Assembly: GCF_023195925.1 (NCBI RefSeq)
Contig: NZ_JALPRE010000020.1
Coordinates: forward strand, 1 to 64,000
Origin: Aquimarina acroporae
Lineage (GTDB): Bacteria > Bacteroidota > Bacteroidia > Flavobacteriales > Flavobacteriaceae
Direction: 5' to 3'
Length of the DNA stretch: 64,000 nucleotides
This document shows positions 9,458 through 18,457 of the stretch, in pieces (within the stretch, counting starts at the first letter, position 1; the number at the start of each line of letters is the position of its first letter). Under the pieces are notes generated by a model. The model saw nothing but the letters and a program-made list of their open reading frames with translations. It ran no database searches and was not told the origin of the DNA. The translations under genes were made by a program, and so were the position numbers.

Positions 9458-10423
9458 TTATTTTGCGGTATTAAATTGATGGGTAACCCATTGCTTTCCC
9501 CAGTCTTCTTTTTCCTGTTCACTCCAAAGAGAAGGAAAAAATATAATTCTTTGAAAGCTAGGAGGTAGAAAGCTTTTCCAATTGGTACCACCAGTTGCAA
9601 GAACTTCACCTCTTTCTTTGTTCAAATATCTGAAAGCGGCTCCCATGTGCATCAATAACCAGTTAATATTTACATTGGTGTCAAAAGTACGTAATGCTTC
9701 GATAAGGTGCACATTATTTTGTTCTTTTTCTGGGAGTTCTAGGTATTTATGATAGATTGTTGTTGCTTGAACCTGTTTAGCGATACGCATCATTCTTGGT
9801 GTATATCGATACTCAAACTGCTTTAAGGTAAGCGTCTTTTCACCAGTTTCGATATCTGTAGCTCCAGATTTCCAGTAGAGATGTTCAAAAACCTCTTCTA
9901 ATTTATCTTTTTCTGAAAACAAATCTCTCTCTTTCGTGTTTACTAAATTAACAAGAGGAGTAGCGTAAATTTCTATTAATCTAAACTGTACCGATTGAAA
10001 ACCACTGGCAGGAAGAAGAGACATTCTATATTTTAAGAATTGATCTCGATCCATACCTTTAATCATTACATCAAACGAATTGATCAATACCCTGAAATAA
10101 CGATTTACCCGATTAAGTTTTGAAGTAAAAAAATCTGCATTTTGTAGTTTATCATCAATGATTTGCTTTAACTCATGAATAATCAACTTAAAATAGAGCT
10201 CTGTGATTTGATGATAGGTAATAAAAATCTCTTCATCTGGGAAATGAGTTCTCGGTATTTGTAAACTGAGTAAGGTGTCTAAATGTATATAATCCCAATA
10301 GGTGAGATATCTATCATGAAGTAAGCCATCTAAATAAGAACCTAGGTCTTGACCTGAGTTTTTAAATTTTTTTTCTAATTGCTTTATTTTTTCAGCAATT
10401 TCTGGTTTTATAGATTCATTCAT
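9458..10423 (-). CDS. Tryptophan 2,3-dioxygenase family protein
   Basis: Probable haem dioxygenase opening the indole ring of tryptophan to N-formylkynurenine. The 321 residues are all helical in character, with the family signature YWDYIHLDTLLSLQIP, then DEEIFITYHQITELYFKLIIHE (the His of HQ lies over the haem) and ASGFQSVQFRLIE. The C-terminal segment keeps a histidine (LLMHMGAAFRYL) and a GTGG-like loop in the altered form ATGGTNWKSFLPP. This form belongs to the divergent Bacteroidota branch. Its ATG directly abuts the upstream DUF3108 stop, and no other kynurenine-pathway gene is in the window. Family is firm; activity on tryptophan itself is inferred. Confidence 0.85.
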   Translation of the reverse strand: MNESIKPEIAEKIKQLEKKFKNSGQDLGSYLDGLLHDRYLTYWDYIHLDTLLSLQIPRTHFPDEEIFITYHQITELYFKLIIHELKQIIDDKLQNADFFTSKLNRVNRYFRVLINSFDVMIKGMDRDQFLKYRMSLLPASGFQSVQFRLIEIYATPLVNLVNTKERDLFSEKDKLEEVFEHLYWKSGATDIETGEKTLTLKQFEYRYTPRMMRIAKQVQATTIYHKYLELPEKEQNNVHLIEALRTFDTNVNINWLLMHMGAAFRYLNKERGEVLATGGTNWKSFLPPSFQRIIFFPSLWSEQEKEDWGKQWVTHQFNTAK

Positions 10424-11200
10424 TTAATCTATTACTACTTTAAAAGGGTGTTTCAGGCCTTTAAAGGCATCTAGATCTGCTTTTATGGAGCCCACTAATA
10501 TATCTGCCTTTATTCTAACAGGCATGCGATTATCATCATCGCTTACCCAAACAGTCATACTTTCTTCTTCTTTAAAAATACGATCGGCCTGAACGTAAGG
10601 TCTGAACTTTAAACATGCAATTTTACCCATTTTAGTTCTAATAACCTCTCTTCCAAGAAACTTTAACTTAAAACGGTAATTTTCACTATCAAAAAACATG
10701 TTTACAAACTGTTCATCACCTTTTTTTAGCGATGTGGTGTTAATACTATTTCTTAGATAGTAAAAAGAAGACATCATGTCTTGTACACCATCTTTAATAG
10801 AAAATGTCTTTTTTGTATTGTACTTTTTATTGAAGACCAAAGCCTCGTGTTGGCCGTGGTCAAAATTAATCTCTATGTCTTTGGTATGGCCTCCTTCATT
10901 AATCTTTCTAATAAATCGATAAGGTTTAACTTCTTTCTTATCGATATAGGTTTCATACAAATCTTCTACTTTAAAAAAGACACTTAATACACCAGAAGAC
11001 TTTCCTTCTCCTACGATATGATGAACGGGCATACCGTTTAATACTTCATCTTTTACCTCTAAGGTTGCATAACTGGCAGTAAACCATCCATAGTGGATTC
11101 TAAATCTAAACCATTCACCAGAATCAAATGCTTTGTGATTTTCCTGGGCTATAGTAGTAGATGCTATTACTAAACAGATGAATAAAACAAGCTTTTTCAT
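10424..11200 (-). CDS. DUF3108 domain-containing secreted protein
   Basis: A 258-residue protein with a Sec signal peptide (MKKLVLFICLVIASTTIAQ) followed by a single domain of the DUF3108 type: WFRFRIHYGWFTASYATLEV, then a long beta-rich stretch with KVEDLYETYID and, near the end, MTVWVSDDDNRMPVRIKADI. DUF3108 proteins are periplasmic or outer-membrane-linked and have no settled biochemical role. It is the first gene of the four-gene minus-strand operon. Its stop codon touches the ATG of the dioxygenase-like gene, so the two are translationally coupled. A role in envelope homeostasis with the M23 lipoprotein two genes downstream is possible but is inference. Confidence 0.82.
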   Translation of the reverse strand: MKKLVLFICLVIASTTIAQENHKAFDSGEWFRFRIHYGWFTASYATLEVKDEVLNGMPVHHIVGEGKSSGVLSVFFKVEDLYETYIDKKEVKPYRFIRKINEGGHTKDIEINFDHGQHEALVFNKKYNTKKTFSIKDGVQDMMSSFYYLRNSINTTSLKKGDEQFVNMFFDSENYRFKLKFLGREVIRTKMGKIACLKFRPYVQADRIFKEEESMTVWVSDDDNRMPVRIKADILVGSIKADLDAFKGLKHPFKVVID

Positions 11201-11330
11201 AGTATTTGGGATTGTTTGTACATATATAACGTAAGCTATTCGGATTTACGTATTAACAATATCCATTCCAAAAGTACTATTTAATGCGAAGACATAAAAA
11301 TTGATATTGTTATCAAAATATCAAAATAAC

Positions 11331-11362
11331 AAAAAAAGAGAGCCACCACAGCTCTCTTTTTT
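11331..11362. terminator. Hairpin terminator downstream of hpd
   Basis: AGAGAGC (11337-11343) pairs with GCTCTCT (11351-11357) around the loop CACCACA, extended by A7 on the left and T6 on the right. It can work in both directions. For the minus strand it is the first terminator after hpd, about 230 bases past its stop, leaving a long 3' untranslated region. Confidence 0.75.
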
Positions 11363-11392
11363 ACTTTTATTAACCAACTAAAAACTTAAATT

Positions 11393-11467
11393 ATGAGAAT
11401 AATTATTGTTTTAGATATAAGTGGTAACCACTCCACTCATAATGCAAAAATCAACTTTTTTGAATAA
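11393..11467 (+). other. Possible 24-codon small ORF (or part of an hpd 3' UTR element)
   Basis: ATG at 11393 to TAA at 11465-11467 encodes a 24-residue peptide beginning MRIIIVLDISGNHSTHN. It is preceded by the A-rich stretch AACCAACTAAAAACTTAAAT, which looks like a Bacteroidota translation-initiation region. No promoter could be recognised. Equally, the information may lie on the minus strand as 3' UTR of hpd. Existence as a gene is uncertain. Confidence 0.25.
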
Positions 11468-11589
11468 TTTTCAAACGAAAACGTTTTTTTATTATGAATT
11501 TTAACAAAAATTTAGACCAAAACACATAATTTTTCAATTTTCTCAAGATATTAACGCTCTTTATTGGAATATGTGAAATTATTTTTTAA

Positions 11590-12729
11590 CTACAGCGTTC
11601 CTCTTTGTTCTTGTTCACGCTCAATGGCTTCAAAAAGTGCTTTGAAATTTCCTTTTCCAAATGACTGTGCTCCTTTACGTTGTATAATTTCAAAAAACAT
11701 TGTTGGACGATCTAGTACTGGTTTTGTAAAAATTTGTAAAAGATATCCCTCATCATCGCGATCGATTAAAATTCCTAAATCTCTTAAAGGTTCAAGATCT
11801 TCGTCTATCTCACCCACACGATCCAAAACTGTATCGTAATAGGTAGAAGGAACAGTTAAAAATTCTACTCCTCGGTTTTGTAGTTGAGATACGGTTTCGA
11901 TAATGTTATCGGTTGCCACAGCGATGTGCTGTACGCCAGCTCCGTTATAAAAATCTATGTACTCTTCTATCTGTGACTTTTTTCTTCCTTCGGCAGGTTC
12001 ATTAATTGGGAATTTAATACGTCCATTTCCATTACTCATTACCTTACTCATAAGTGCCGTATATTCAGTAGAAATATCTTTGTCATCAAAAGAAACCAAT
12101 TGAGCAAATCCCATTACCTTAGCATAAAACTCGCACCATTTGTTCATTTCATTCCATCCTACATTTCCTACCATATGGTCAATGTATTTTAGACCAGTAG
12201 ATTTGGTTTTATAAGGTTTGTTCCATGCCATGTAACCAGGTAAGAAAGCACCATTATAGTTTTTTCGCTCAACAAAAATATGTACAGTTTCTCCATAAGT
12301 ATGAATTCCAGAGAAAACTACAGAACCATGTTCATCTTTTTCGGTTGTAGGTTGCATATAGGGTTTGGCTCCACGCTTTACTGTTTCTTCAAAACTTTTA
12401 GTTGCGTCGTCTACCCATAAAGCAACTACTTTTACTCCATCTCCATGAGCATTGATATGTTGGTTGATGTCACCATCTGGTTGAAGAGGAGATGTGAGCA
12501 CCAATCGTATTTTATCTTGTTGTAGCACATAAGAAACTCTGTCTTTTTTTCCTGTTTCTAAACCAGCATAGGCTATAGGTTCAAAACCCCATGCGGTTTG
12601 GTAATAATATGCTGCTTGTTTGGCATTGCCAACATAGAGTTCTACATAATCGGTTCCCAACAAGGGAAGAAAATCTTCAGCTTGAGGAACTATTTTTTCT
12701 AAATCCTGAGGTGTTATATTGGTTGACAT
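11590..12729 (-). CDS. hppD: 4-hydroxyphenylpyruvate dioxygenase
   Basis: Non-haem Fe(II) enzyme converting 4-hydroxyphenylpyruvate to homogentisate, the second step of tyrosine breakdown. At 379 residues it has the usual two vicinal-oxygen-chelate halves. The three iron ligands are visible in their usual settings: His in YIDHMVGNV, His in GVQHIAVATDNI and Glu in MFFEIIQRKG. The C-terminal helix segment GNFKALFEAIEREQEQRGTL closes the active site in this family. The next gene upstream on the same strand, 146 bases away, is homogentisate dioxygenase, so the two steps are encoded side by side and probably expressed together. A terminator lies about 230 bases downstream. Confidence 0.97.
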   Translation of the reverse strand: MSTNITPQDLEKIVPQAEDFLPLLGTDYVELYVGNAKQAAYYYQTAWGFEPIAYAGLETGKKDRVSYVLQQDKIRLVLTSPLQPDGDINQHINAHGDGVKVVALWVDDATKSFEETVKRGAKPYMQPTTEKDEHGSVVFSGIHTYGETVHIFVERKNYNGAFLPGYMAWNKPYKTKSTGLKYIDHMVGNVGWNEMNKWCEFYAKVMGFAQLVSFDDKDISTEYTALMSKVMSNGNGRIKFPINEPAEGRKKSQIEEYIDFYNGAGVQHIAVATDNIIETVSQLQNRGVEFLTVPSTYYDTVLDRVGEIDEDLEPLRDLGILIDRDDEGYLLQIFTKPVLDRPTMFFEIIQRKGAQSFGKGNFKALFEAIEREQEQRGTL

Positions 12730-12875
12730 AATAATGTTGTTTTATAATGAGTTACTAAATGAATAAAAAAAGAACGTATCTATAGTTAATCATTTAAGCT
12801 ACCACATAGCTCTTAGGTGAGGTGTTATATCTATTCTGAAATTTAGCATATCAACAAGTCTTTATGTGTCCCATT

Positions 12876-14033
12876 TTATTCTAACCAAGACTTATGGTAA
12901 CTTTCATCTGCAATTTGCATCGCTTCTTCGGTAACCATTAGAGGTTTGAAAGTATCTACCATTACAGCTAGCTCGTCTGTTTTGGTTTTTCCTATACTTC
13001 TTTCTACAGCTCCAGGGTGTGGCCCATGAGGAATACCGGCTGGATGCAAAGAAATATGTCCGGCGTCAATATCGTTTCTGCTCATAAAATCACCATCGAC
13101 GTAGTATAGTACTTCATCACTATCTATATTACTATGGTTATAAGGAGCAGGAATAGCCTCTGGATGATAATCGTATAACCTGGGCACAAAAGAACATACA
13201 ACGAAAGCGTCTGTTTCAAAAGTTTGATGTACTGGTGGTGGTTGGTGTACTCTTCCGGTTATAGGTTCAAAATCATGTATAGAAAATGCATATGGAAAAT
13301 TAAAGCCATCATACCCAACTACATCGAAGGGATGAGTTGCATACACCATATCGAAAATCTCATCTTGTTTTTTTACTTTGATTAAAAAGTCACCCTTTTC
13401 ATCGTTGGTTTCTAATTCGTGCGGAGCTCTTAAATCACGCTCGCAATAAGGAGAGTGTTCGAGAAGTTGCCCAAACCAATTACGGTACCTTTTTGGTGTG
13501 TAAATTGGTCTTCGAGATTCAACAATAAAAAGTCGATTATCGGTAGTGTCAAAATCAAGTTTGTAAATAGTTCCTCTAGGGATCAAAATGTAATCACCAT
13601 ATTTGAAATCTATATTACCCAGATGACTTCTAAATTTCCCACTTCCACGGTGAACAAAAATAAGTTCATCGGCATCAGTGTTTTTATAAAAATAATCTGA
13701 AGTTGAGTCTTGAGGTGCAGCCAAAATAATACTTACATCACTATTGGTAAGTACATTTTTCCGACTTTGAAGATAGTCTTTTTCAGGAGCTATCTTAAAT
13801 CCATGTAATCTGTAGGATTTAATATTGTTTCCAATGGCAATTTTTGGTGCAACACTATAACTTCCTTTAATTTCTTTGACCTGCGTGGGTCTATGTTCAT
13901 GGTAAAGATTGGTAGACATTCCGTCGAAACCAATAGTTCCAAATAATTGTTCGTAGTATAAGGTACCATCAGGTTTTTTAAAGATGGTGTGCCGCTTAGG
14001 CGGTATTTTTCCTAAAGAATGATAAAAAGGCAT
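12876..14033 (-). CDS. hmgA: Homogentisate 1,2-dioxygenase
   Basis: Cytoplasmic Fe(II) enzyme that opens the homogentisate ring to maleylacetoacetate, the step after HPPD in tyrosine/phenylalanine catabolism. At 385 residues it is shorter than the roughly 440-residue proteobacterial form, as usual for the Bacteroidota type. Seen in the sequence: the N-terminal GFDGMSTNLYHEHRPTQV, a cupin core (GDYILIPRGTIYKLDF), and the metal-site region HPAGIPHGPHPGAVERSIG with its clustered histidines. It is first in the hmgA-hppD pair. Maleylacetoacetate isomerase and fumarylacetoacetase are not in the window. Confidence 0.95.
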   Translation of the reverse strand: MPFYHSLGKIPPKRHTIFKKPDGTLYYEQLFGTIGFDGMSTNLYHEHRPTQVKEIKGSYSVAPKIAIGNNIKSYRLHGFKIAPEKDYLQSRKNVLTNSDVSIILAAPQDSTSDYFYKNTDADELIFVHRGSGKFRSHLGNIDFKYGDYILIPRGTIYKLDFDTTDNRLFIVESRRPIYTPKRYRNWFGQLLEHSPYCERDLRAPHELETNDEKGDFLIKVKKQDEIFDMVYATHPFDVVGYDGFNFPYAFSIHDFEPITGRVHQPPPVHQTFETDAFVVCSFVPRLYDYHPEAIPAPYNHSNIDSDEVLYYVDGDFMSRNDIDAGHISLHPAGIPHGPHPGAVERSIGKTKTDELAVMVDTFKPLMVTEEAMQIADESYHKSWLE

Positions 14034-14204
14034 GATTGTTTAAGTTTATTGTTGAACTTTTTGTTAAGCGATATACATAGGAAATCTGCCTTATTCAGGA
14101 TTTCGCTTAATAAGGTAATGTAACAGTAGTAATAAATCCTGCCAAAACAAACTCATAACATTACAAATATCGTAAATATTTCTATTTTTTGGGAGTATAA
14201 TTCC

Positions 14205-16487
14205 TTAAAACCAGAAACCGATGCTGAAGAACCAGTTGCTCTCATCTAGTTCTGGGGAGTATGAATATTTTATTTGTACCGGTCCTGCAAAAGTGTCTAA
14301 ACCATATCCCAGGGCATATCCTGTAAATTCAGGATCTTCAAACCAGCGTCCGGTACTAAATAATTTGTTACCAACGTTGGCAAAATTTGCCGATACATTG
14401 AAATGATTTTTCTTAAAAGGCTCGTAGTCTATAGTAATAAGCCCTTTTGCAAAACTTCGCCCTGTGATTCCCAGAAAATCATACCCATAAAACGGAATAA
14501 AGTTATTAATGGTTCTAGCTCCAAATCCACCAAGAAGAAAATCCAGAGAATTAATGGCTGCGTTACCAATTTTGGTTCCGGCTTCCATGCTCAAAATGAG
14601 TGATGTATTTCTAAAAAGTGGCGTTGCATATCCTAATTGCGCTTTGGCTATAGAAAACTCATTAAAACTATTGGTAAAATCTGAAGAAAAGAGATATGAA
14701 TGAATATCTCCTTCAAACAAAATGCCTCGTTTCGGAAAATACTTATTGTCATAGGTATCAAATTTGATGTATCCAAAAGCACTCCAGTAATCGCTATCTT
14801 CGAATACTGTTCGAGGAATTTGGTTCTCGTCTTCACCAAAAGTTTCAGAAATAATTCTAAGTCTTTTATATTCTGCTCCCAATCCTACAGAAAAAGTTTG
14901 CCGTACTAAAGTCTCGGCATAGGCTTGAAGATTAAAATCGGTATAATCGATATCTATGGTATTAATGCCCAAATTGGGAATTTCACCAAACTGGCCGATA
15001 AATGCAAAATCAAAGGCTTTTTTGAAATTGGTGTATCTGTATTTTAAACCAGTACTCCAATAAAATCCTTTATCGATATAATAATCTAGATTGTACCTTA
15101 TATTATCCCCAAGAGCAACGTCAAGTGAAAGAACATCGTTATTAAAAAACAAGCTTTTTCGGGTTACATTGACCAGAGCTGCAGTTTGGTACAGGTCATC
15201 ATAATGCAATGCAAAACGTAGTAGCATTTTATTTTCACTTTCTTTCACATTAAGAACAAGTTCTTTCCCTTCTTTGGTATCTATCAGTTTATGACTTACC
15301 CGATCAAAGTTTCCTGTGGCAGAAAGGTTATTGATACCTTCGTTTAACTTCTTGTAGGTTGTTACACTTGGAGTTTTAAGCTTTAATTTTCCTCTAATGT
15401 ATGCTCTGGTATATCTAGTATTACCTGTAATGGTTAAACCACTTATAAGTAAATTTTCTTCTGTTTTAGGTACTTTTTTCTTGGGTTTGGAGGTCTTTTG
15501 TAGCTTAGCGATGGTTTTTAATTTTTCATAATTTGAAAACGCTGCCTTTTGACCACTAGCAATAATTTCATCGGCTTGGTCAAATGACATTACCGAAAAA
15601 TCCATAATAGAAGGCTTTATATAAATTTCGGTGTCAGCAACCTTATCCTTCATAGCCTTAATGGTTCTGAAGTTGCTTATCTGCAACATGATATTGGTAA
15701 TAGAATTTAATTGATCACGGGGCATTAAGGTATCTTGAACATCGATACCGATAACAACTTCGGCTCCTTTTCTTTTTATTTCTTCGACCGGATAATTATT
15801 TGAAACACCTCCGTCTGTCATTAAAATGCCATCAACTTCAATAGGATTAAAAATAGAAGGAAGAGCTCCACTGGCAGCTACAGCCTCTGGCAAATATCCT
15901 TTGTCGAGTAGCACTTGTTGCCCAGTTTCAATATTTGTGGCCATACAGAAAAAAGGGATAGGGAGTTTACTGAAGTCTGAAATGTCATTGACATGAGCGG
16001 TATACCTTGAAAACTGATTGTAAAAATTTTGTCCCTTAGACAGTCCTTTTGGCAATCCAACTTTAAACTTATCAAATGGTAGTGTTACAGCATACTTTTC
16101 TGAGTCTTCTTTTTCATAAAAAGTTTTAGCATCGCGCGGAAGTTGGTCTTGTATAAAAGTGTCAAAGTCTACAGACCTGAATATAGAATCTAATTCTTTT
16201 GCACTGTATCCAGAAGCATATAAGGCGCCAACAATTGCCCCCATACTGGTACCACCAATATAATCTATTCTTACTCCGGCGTCCTCAATAACTTTCAACG
16301 CTCCAATATGAGCCAGCCCTTTGGCACCGCCACCACTTAATACGAGACCTACTTCGAGGTCATTCATATCAATTTCCTCATTGTTTTCAGGAACATTGGT
16401 GTTTTGCGACCATAAAGAGCTTGAAAATAGTAGTGTGAGGTATACTATTCTGGTGAGGTTTTTTCTTAATGTGAAGTTTAGTTTCAC
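14205..16487 (-). CDS. Patatin-like phospholipase with POTRA and outer-membrane beta-barrel
   Basis: A 760-residue protein built like type Vd (PlpD-like) secretion proteins: signal peptide (ends near residue 27), patatin domain, one POTRA-like domain and a 16-strand-type barrel. The lipase elements are complete: oxyanion loop LSGGGAKG (50-57), nucleophile elbow GGTSMG (Ser81) and the DGG dyad partner (Asp225). A POTRA-like segment starts near 346 (LLISGLTITGNTRYTRAYIRG), and the barrel runs from about 420 to a final aromatic strand SIGFWF. The start is GTG, overlapping the uvrC stop as TAGTG, so it is coupled to uvrC. Expected role: surface-exposed or secreted phospholipase. Whether the patatin part is released or stays at the membrane is unknown. 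Confidence 0.9.
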   Translation of the reverse strand: MKLNFTLRKNLTRIVYLTLLFSSSLWSQNTNVPENNEEIDMNDLEVGLVLSGGGAKGLAHIGALKVIEDAGVRIDYIGGTSMGAIVGALYASGYSAKELDSIFRSVDFDTFIQDQLPRDAKTFYEKEDSEKYAVTLPFDKFKVGLPKGLSKGQNFYNQFSRYTAHVNDISDFSKLPIPFFCMATNIETGQQVLLDKGYLPEAVAASGALPSIFNPIEVDGILMTDGGVSNNYPVEEIKRKGAEVVIGIDVQDTLMPRDQLNSITNIMLQISNFRTIKAMKDKVADTEIYIKPSIMDFSVMSFDQADEIIASGQKAAFSNYEKLKTIAKLQKTSKPKKKVPKTEENLLISGLTITGNTRYTRAYIRGKLKLKTPSVTTYKKLNEGINNLSATGNFDRVSHKLIDTKEGKELVLNVKESENKMLLRFALHYDDLYQTAALVNVTRKSLFFNNDVLSLDVALGDNIRYNLDYYIDKGFYWSTGLKYRYTNFKKAFDFAFIGQFGEIPNLGINTIDIDYTDFNLQAYAETLVRQTFSVGLGAEYKRLRIISETFGEDENQIPRTVFEDSDYWSAFGYIKFDTYDNKYFPKRGILFEGDIHSYLFSSDFTNSFNEFSIAKAQLGYATPLFRNTSLILSMEAGTKIGNAAINSLDFLLGGFGARTINNFIPFYGYDFLGITGRSFAKGLITIDYEPFKKNHFNVSANFANVGNKLFSTGRWFEDPEFTGYALGYGLDTFAGPVQIKYSYSPELDESNWFFSIGFWF

Positions 16488-18289
16488 TAAGGCTCTTTTT
16501 TTGAAAGATAATAATTATATACTTTGGTTGCTCTCGAATCGCCTACAACTTGTATAAGTTCATCTTTGGTCGCTTCTTGAATTCTTTTTACTGATCTGAA
16601 ATGCCTTAGCAATTCAACAATGGTTTTCTCTCCAATACCGGGTATGGCATCAAGTTCTGTATTTAATGCAGACTTACTTCGTTTTTGTCTGTGAAACGTG
16701 ATACCAAATCTGTGTGCTTCATTTCTTAAATGTTGAATTACTTTAAGACTTTCAGATTTTTTGTCTAGATATAACGGAATCGAATCCCCTGGATAATAAA
16801 TTTCTTCAAGACGTTTTGCAATACCTATAATGGTTATTTTTCCTCTTAAACCTAGAGCGTCAAGAGCTTTAAGTCCAGAAGAGAGTTGTCCTTTTCCTCC
16901 ATCGACAATCACGAGTTGGGGTAAAGGTTGTTCTTCGTCAAGAAGTCTTTTGTATCTGCGGTATACCACTTCTTCCATAGAAGCAAAATCGTTAGGTCCT
17001 TCTACCGTTTTGATATTAAACTTTCGATACTCTTTCTTACTTGGTTTTCCGTTTTTGAAAACTACACAGGCAGCTACGGGGTTAGTTCCCTGAATATTTG
17101 AATTATCAAAACATTCGATATGTCTGGGTTCTTCAGGGAGTCTTAAATCTTTTTGCATTTGAGCCATTAATCGTTTCACATGACGATCCGGATCAATGAT
17201 TTTTATTTGTTTGAAACGTTCCTGACGATAATATTTTGCATTTCGCAACGATAAATCTACGATCTTCTTTTTGTCTCCTAATTGTGGAACTGTAATTTTT
17301 ATATACTCACCTACATCTACCTTAAAAGGAACATAAATCTCTTTAGAGGTAACACCAAATCGTTGTCTTATTTCGATAATTGCAAACTCAAGAATTTCCT
17401 TATCTGTTTCCTCTAGCTTCTTTTTAATCTCGGTGGTATGAGATCTTATAATTGCCCCATAAGAAAGTTGTAAAAAGTTCACATAGGCGAAGGATTCATC
17501 AGAGATAATAGAAAACACATCTACATTGCTTATTTTAGGGTTAACCACAGTAGATTTAGCCTGATAGCTTTCTAGAATTCCTATTTTTTCTTTGATTCTT
17601 TGAGCATCTTCAAACTCCATTTTTTCTGCATGACTCACCATTTGATTTCTAAAACCAGCCAAAGAATCTTTAAAGTTTCCTTTTATGATTTGCCGTATGG
17701 CATTTAGGTTATCATTATATTCTTTTTCCTCCTGTAGGCCTTCACAGGGTCCTTTGCAATTTCCCAGATGGTATTCTAAGCAAACTTTATATTTACCATT
17801 ATCTATTTTATCCTGTGACAAATCGTAGTTGCAAGTTCGTAAAGGATAAAGCCCTTTGATGAGATCTAACAGCGTATGTACAGTTTTAACAGAGGTATAG
17901 GGTCCAAAATATTCAGAGCCATCTTTAATCATATTTCGCGTTAAGAAAATTCTTGGGAAACGCTCTTTTTTAATACAAATCCAGGGATAGGTTTTATCAT
18001 CTTTAAGCATGATATTGAACCTGGGTTGATATTTTTTAATAAGATTGTTTTCTAATAATAACGCATCGGTTTCAGTTTCGACAACAATATGTTTTATCGA
18101 ATTAATTTTCTTCACCAAAACTTTAGTCTTGTAGTTATCATGACTCTTGGTGAAATAAGAAGTAACCCTTTTTTTAAGGTTTTTGGCTTTCCCTACATAG
18201 AGTAATTTGTCGTCCTTATCATAGTATTGATATACTCCTGGTGAAGTGGGGAGAGTTTTAATCTGTATGTCTAAAGAGGCTTGTTGCAT
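16487..18289 (-). CDS. uvrC: Excinuclease ABC subunit C
   Basis: Makes the two incisions around DNA lesions in nucleotide excision repair, working with UvrA and UvrB. The 600 residues carry all expected parts: a GIY-YIG nuclease at about 14-92 (SPGVYQYYDKDDKLLYVGKAKNLKKRV), a four-cysteine cluster near 150-180 (CNYDL, CLEYHLGNCKGPCEG), a UvrB-binding UVR motif near 210-240 (MEFEDAQRIKEKIGILE), the RNase H-like second nuclease (IECFDNSNIQGTNPVAACVVF, LVIVDGGKGQL) and C-terminal helix-hairpin-helix motifs (LDAIPGIGEKTIVELLRHF). It is first in a two-gene unit with the patatin/barrel gene; that pairing is probably only transcriptional. Confidence 0.97.
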   Translation of the reverse strand: MQQASLDIQIKTLPTSPGVYQYYDKDDKLLYVGKAKNLKKRVTSYFTKSHDNYKTKVLVKKINSIKHIVVETETDALLLENNLIKKYQPRFNIMLKDDKTYPWICIKKERFPRIFLTRNMIKDGSEYFGPYTSVKTVHTLLDLIKGLYPLRTCNYDLSQDKIDNGKYKVCLEYHLGNCKGPCEGLQEEKEYNDNLNAIRQIIKGNFKDSLAGFRNQMVSHAEKMEFEDAQRIKEKIGILESYQAKSTVVNPKISNVDVFSIISDESFAYVNFLQLSYGAIIRSHTTEIKKKLEETDKEILEFAIIEIRQRFGVTSKEIYVPFKVDVGEYIKITVPQLGDKKKIVDLSLRNAKYYRQERFKQIKIIDPDRHVKRLMAQMQKDLRLPEEPRHIECFDNSNIQGTNPVAACVVFKNGKPSKKEYRKFNIKTVEGPNDFASMEEVVYRRYKRLLDEEQPLPQLVIVDGGKGQLSSGLKALDALGLRGKITIIGIAKRLEEIYYPGDSIPLYLDKKSESLKVIQHLRNEAHRFGITFHRQKRSKSALNTELDAIPGIGEKTIVELLRHFRSVKRIQEATKDELIQVVGDSRATKVYNYYLSKKEP

Positions 18290-18321
18290 ATTCCAAAGGT
18301 AAAGTTAATAGTTTACCTCAA

Positions 18322-18353
18322 TTGTAACATAGAAGTTTTGGGTTTAAATTTTG
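18322..18353 (+). promoter_or_regulatory. Possible promoter for the rimB-like/rimK operon
   Basis: TTG at 18322-18324 and AAATTTTG at 18346-18353 (one mismatch to TAnnTTTG) are about 20 bases apart, upstream of all plausible starts of the first gene. In AT-rich DNA such a match can arise by chance. Confidence 0.3.
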
Positions 18354-18457
18354 TTAAAAACCATGTAAAAATGATAAGAAACATTAAAAATATGTTGAAC
18401 TATGCAATACAACTCGATTTTTCTTACATTAGTAGTCCCAACACCAATTTTGTTTTT

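Larger units (their letters stand above)
11201..11589. other. 389-base gene-poor gap with hairpin and a conserved-looking leader
   Basis: It holds a terminator (11331-11362), a 24-codon plus-strand reading frame (11393-11467) and a short inverted repeat AGTGGT-A-ACCACT (11420-11432). The remaining bases are AT-rich, presumably carrying the promoter of the DUF3108 operon, though I found no clean TAnnTTTG there. Confidence 0.5.

Noticed and set aside
18281..18457. Extra N-terminal exon-like stretch of the RimB-like protein
   Set aside because: It overlaps the uvrC start region, has no match to the family and is best read as upstream leader.
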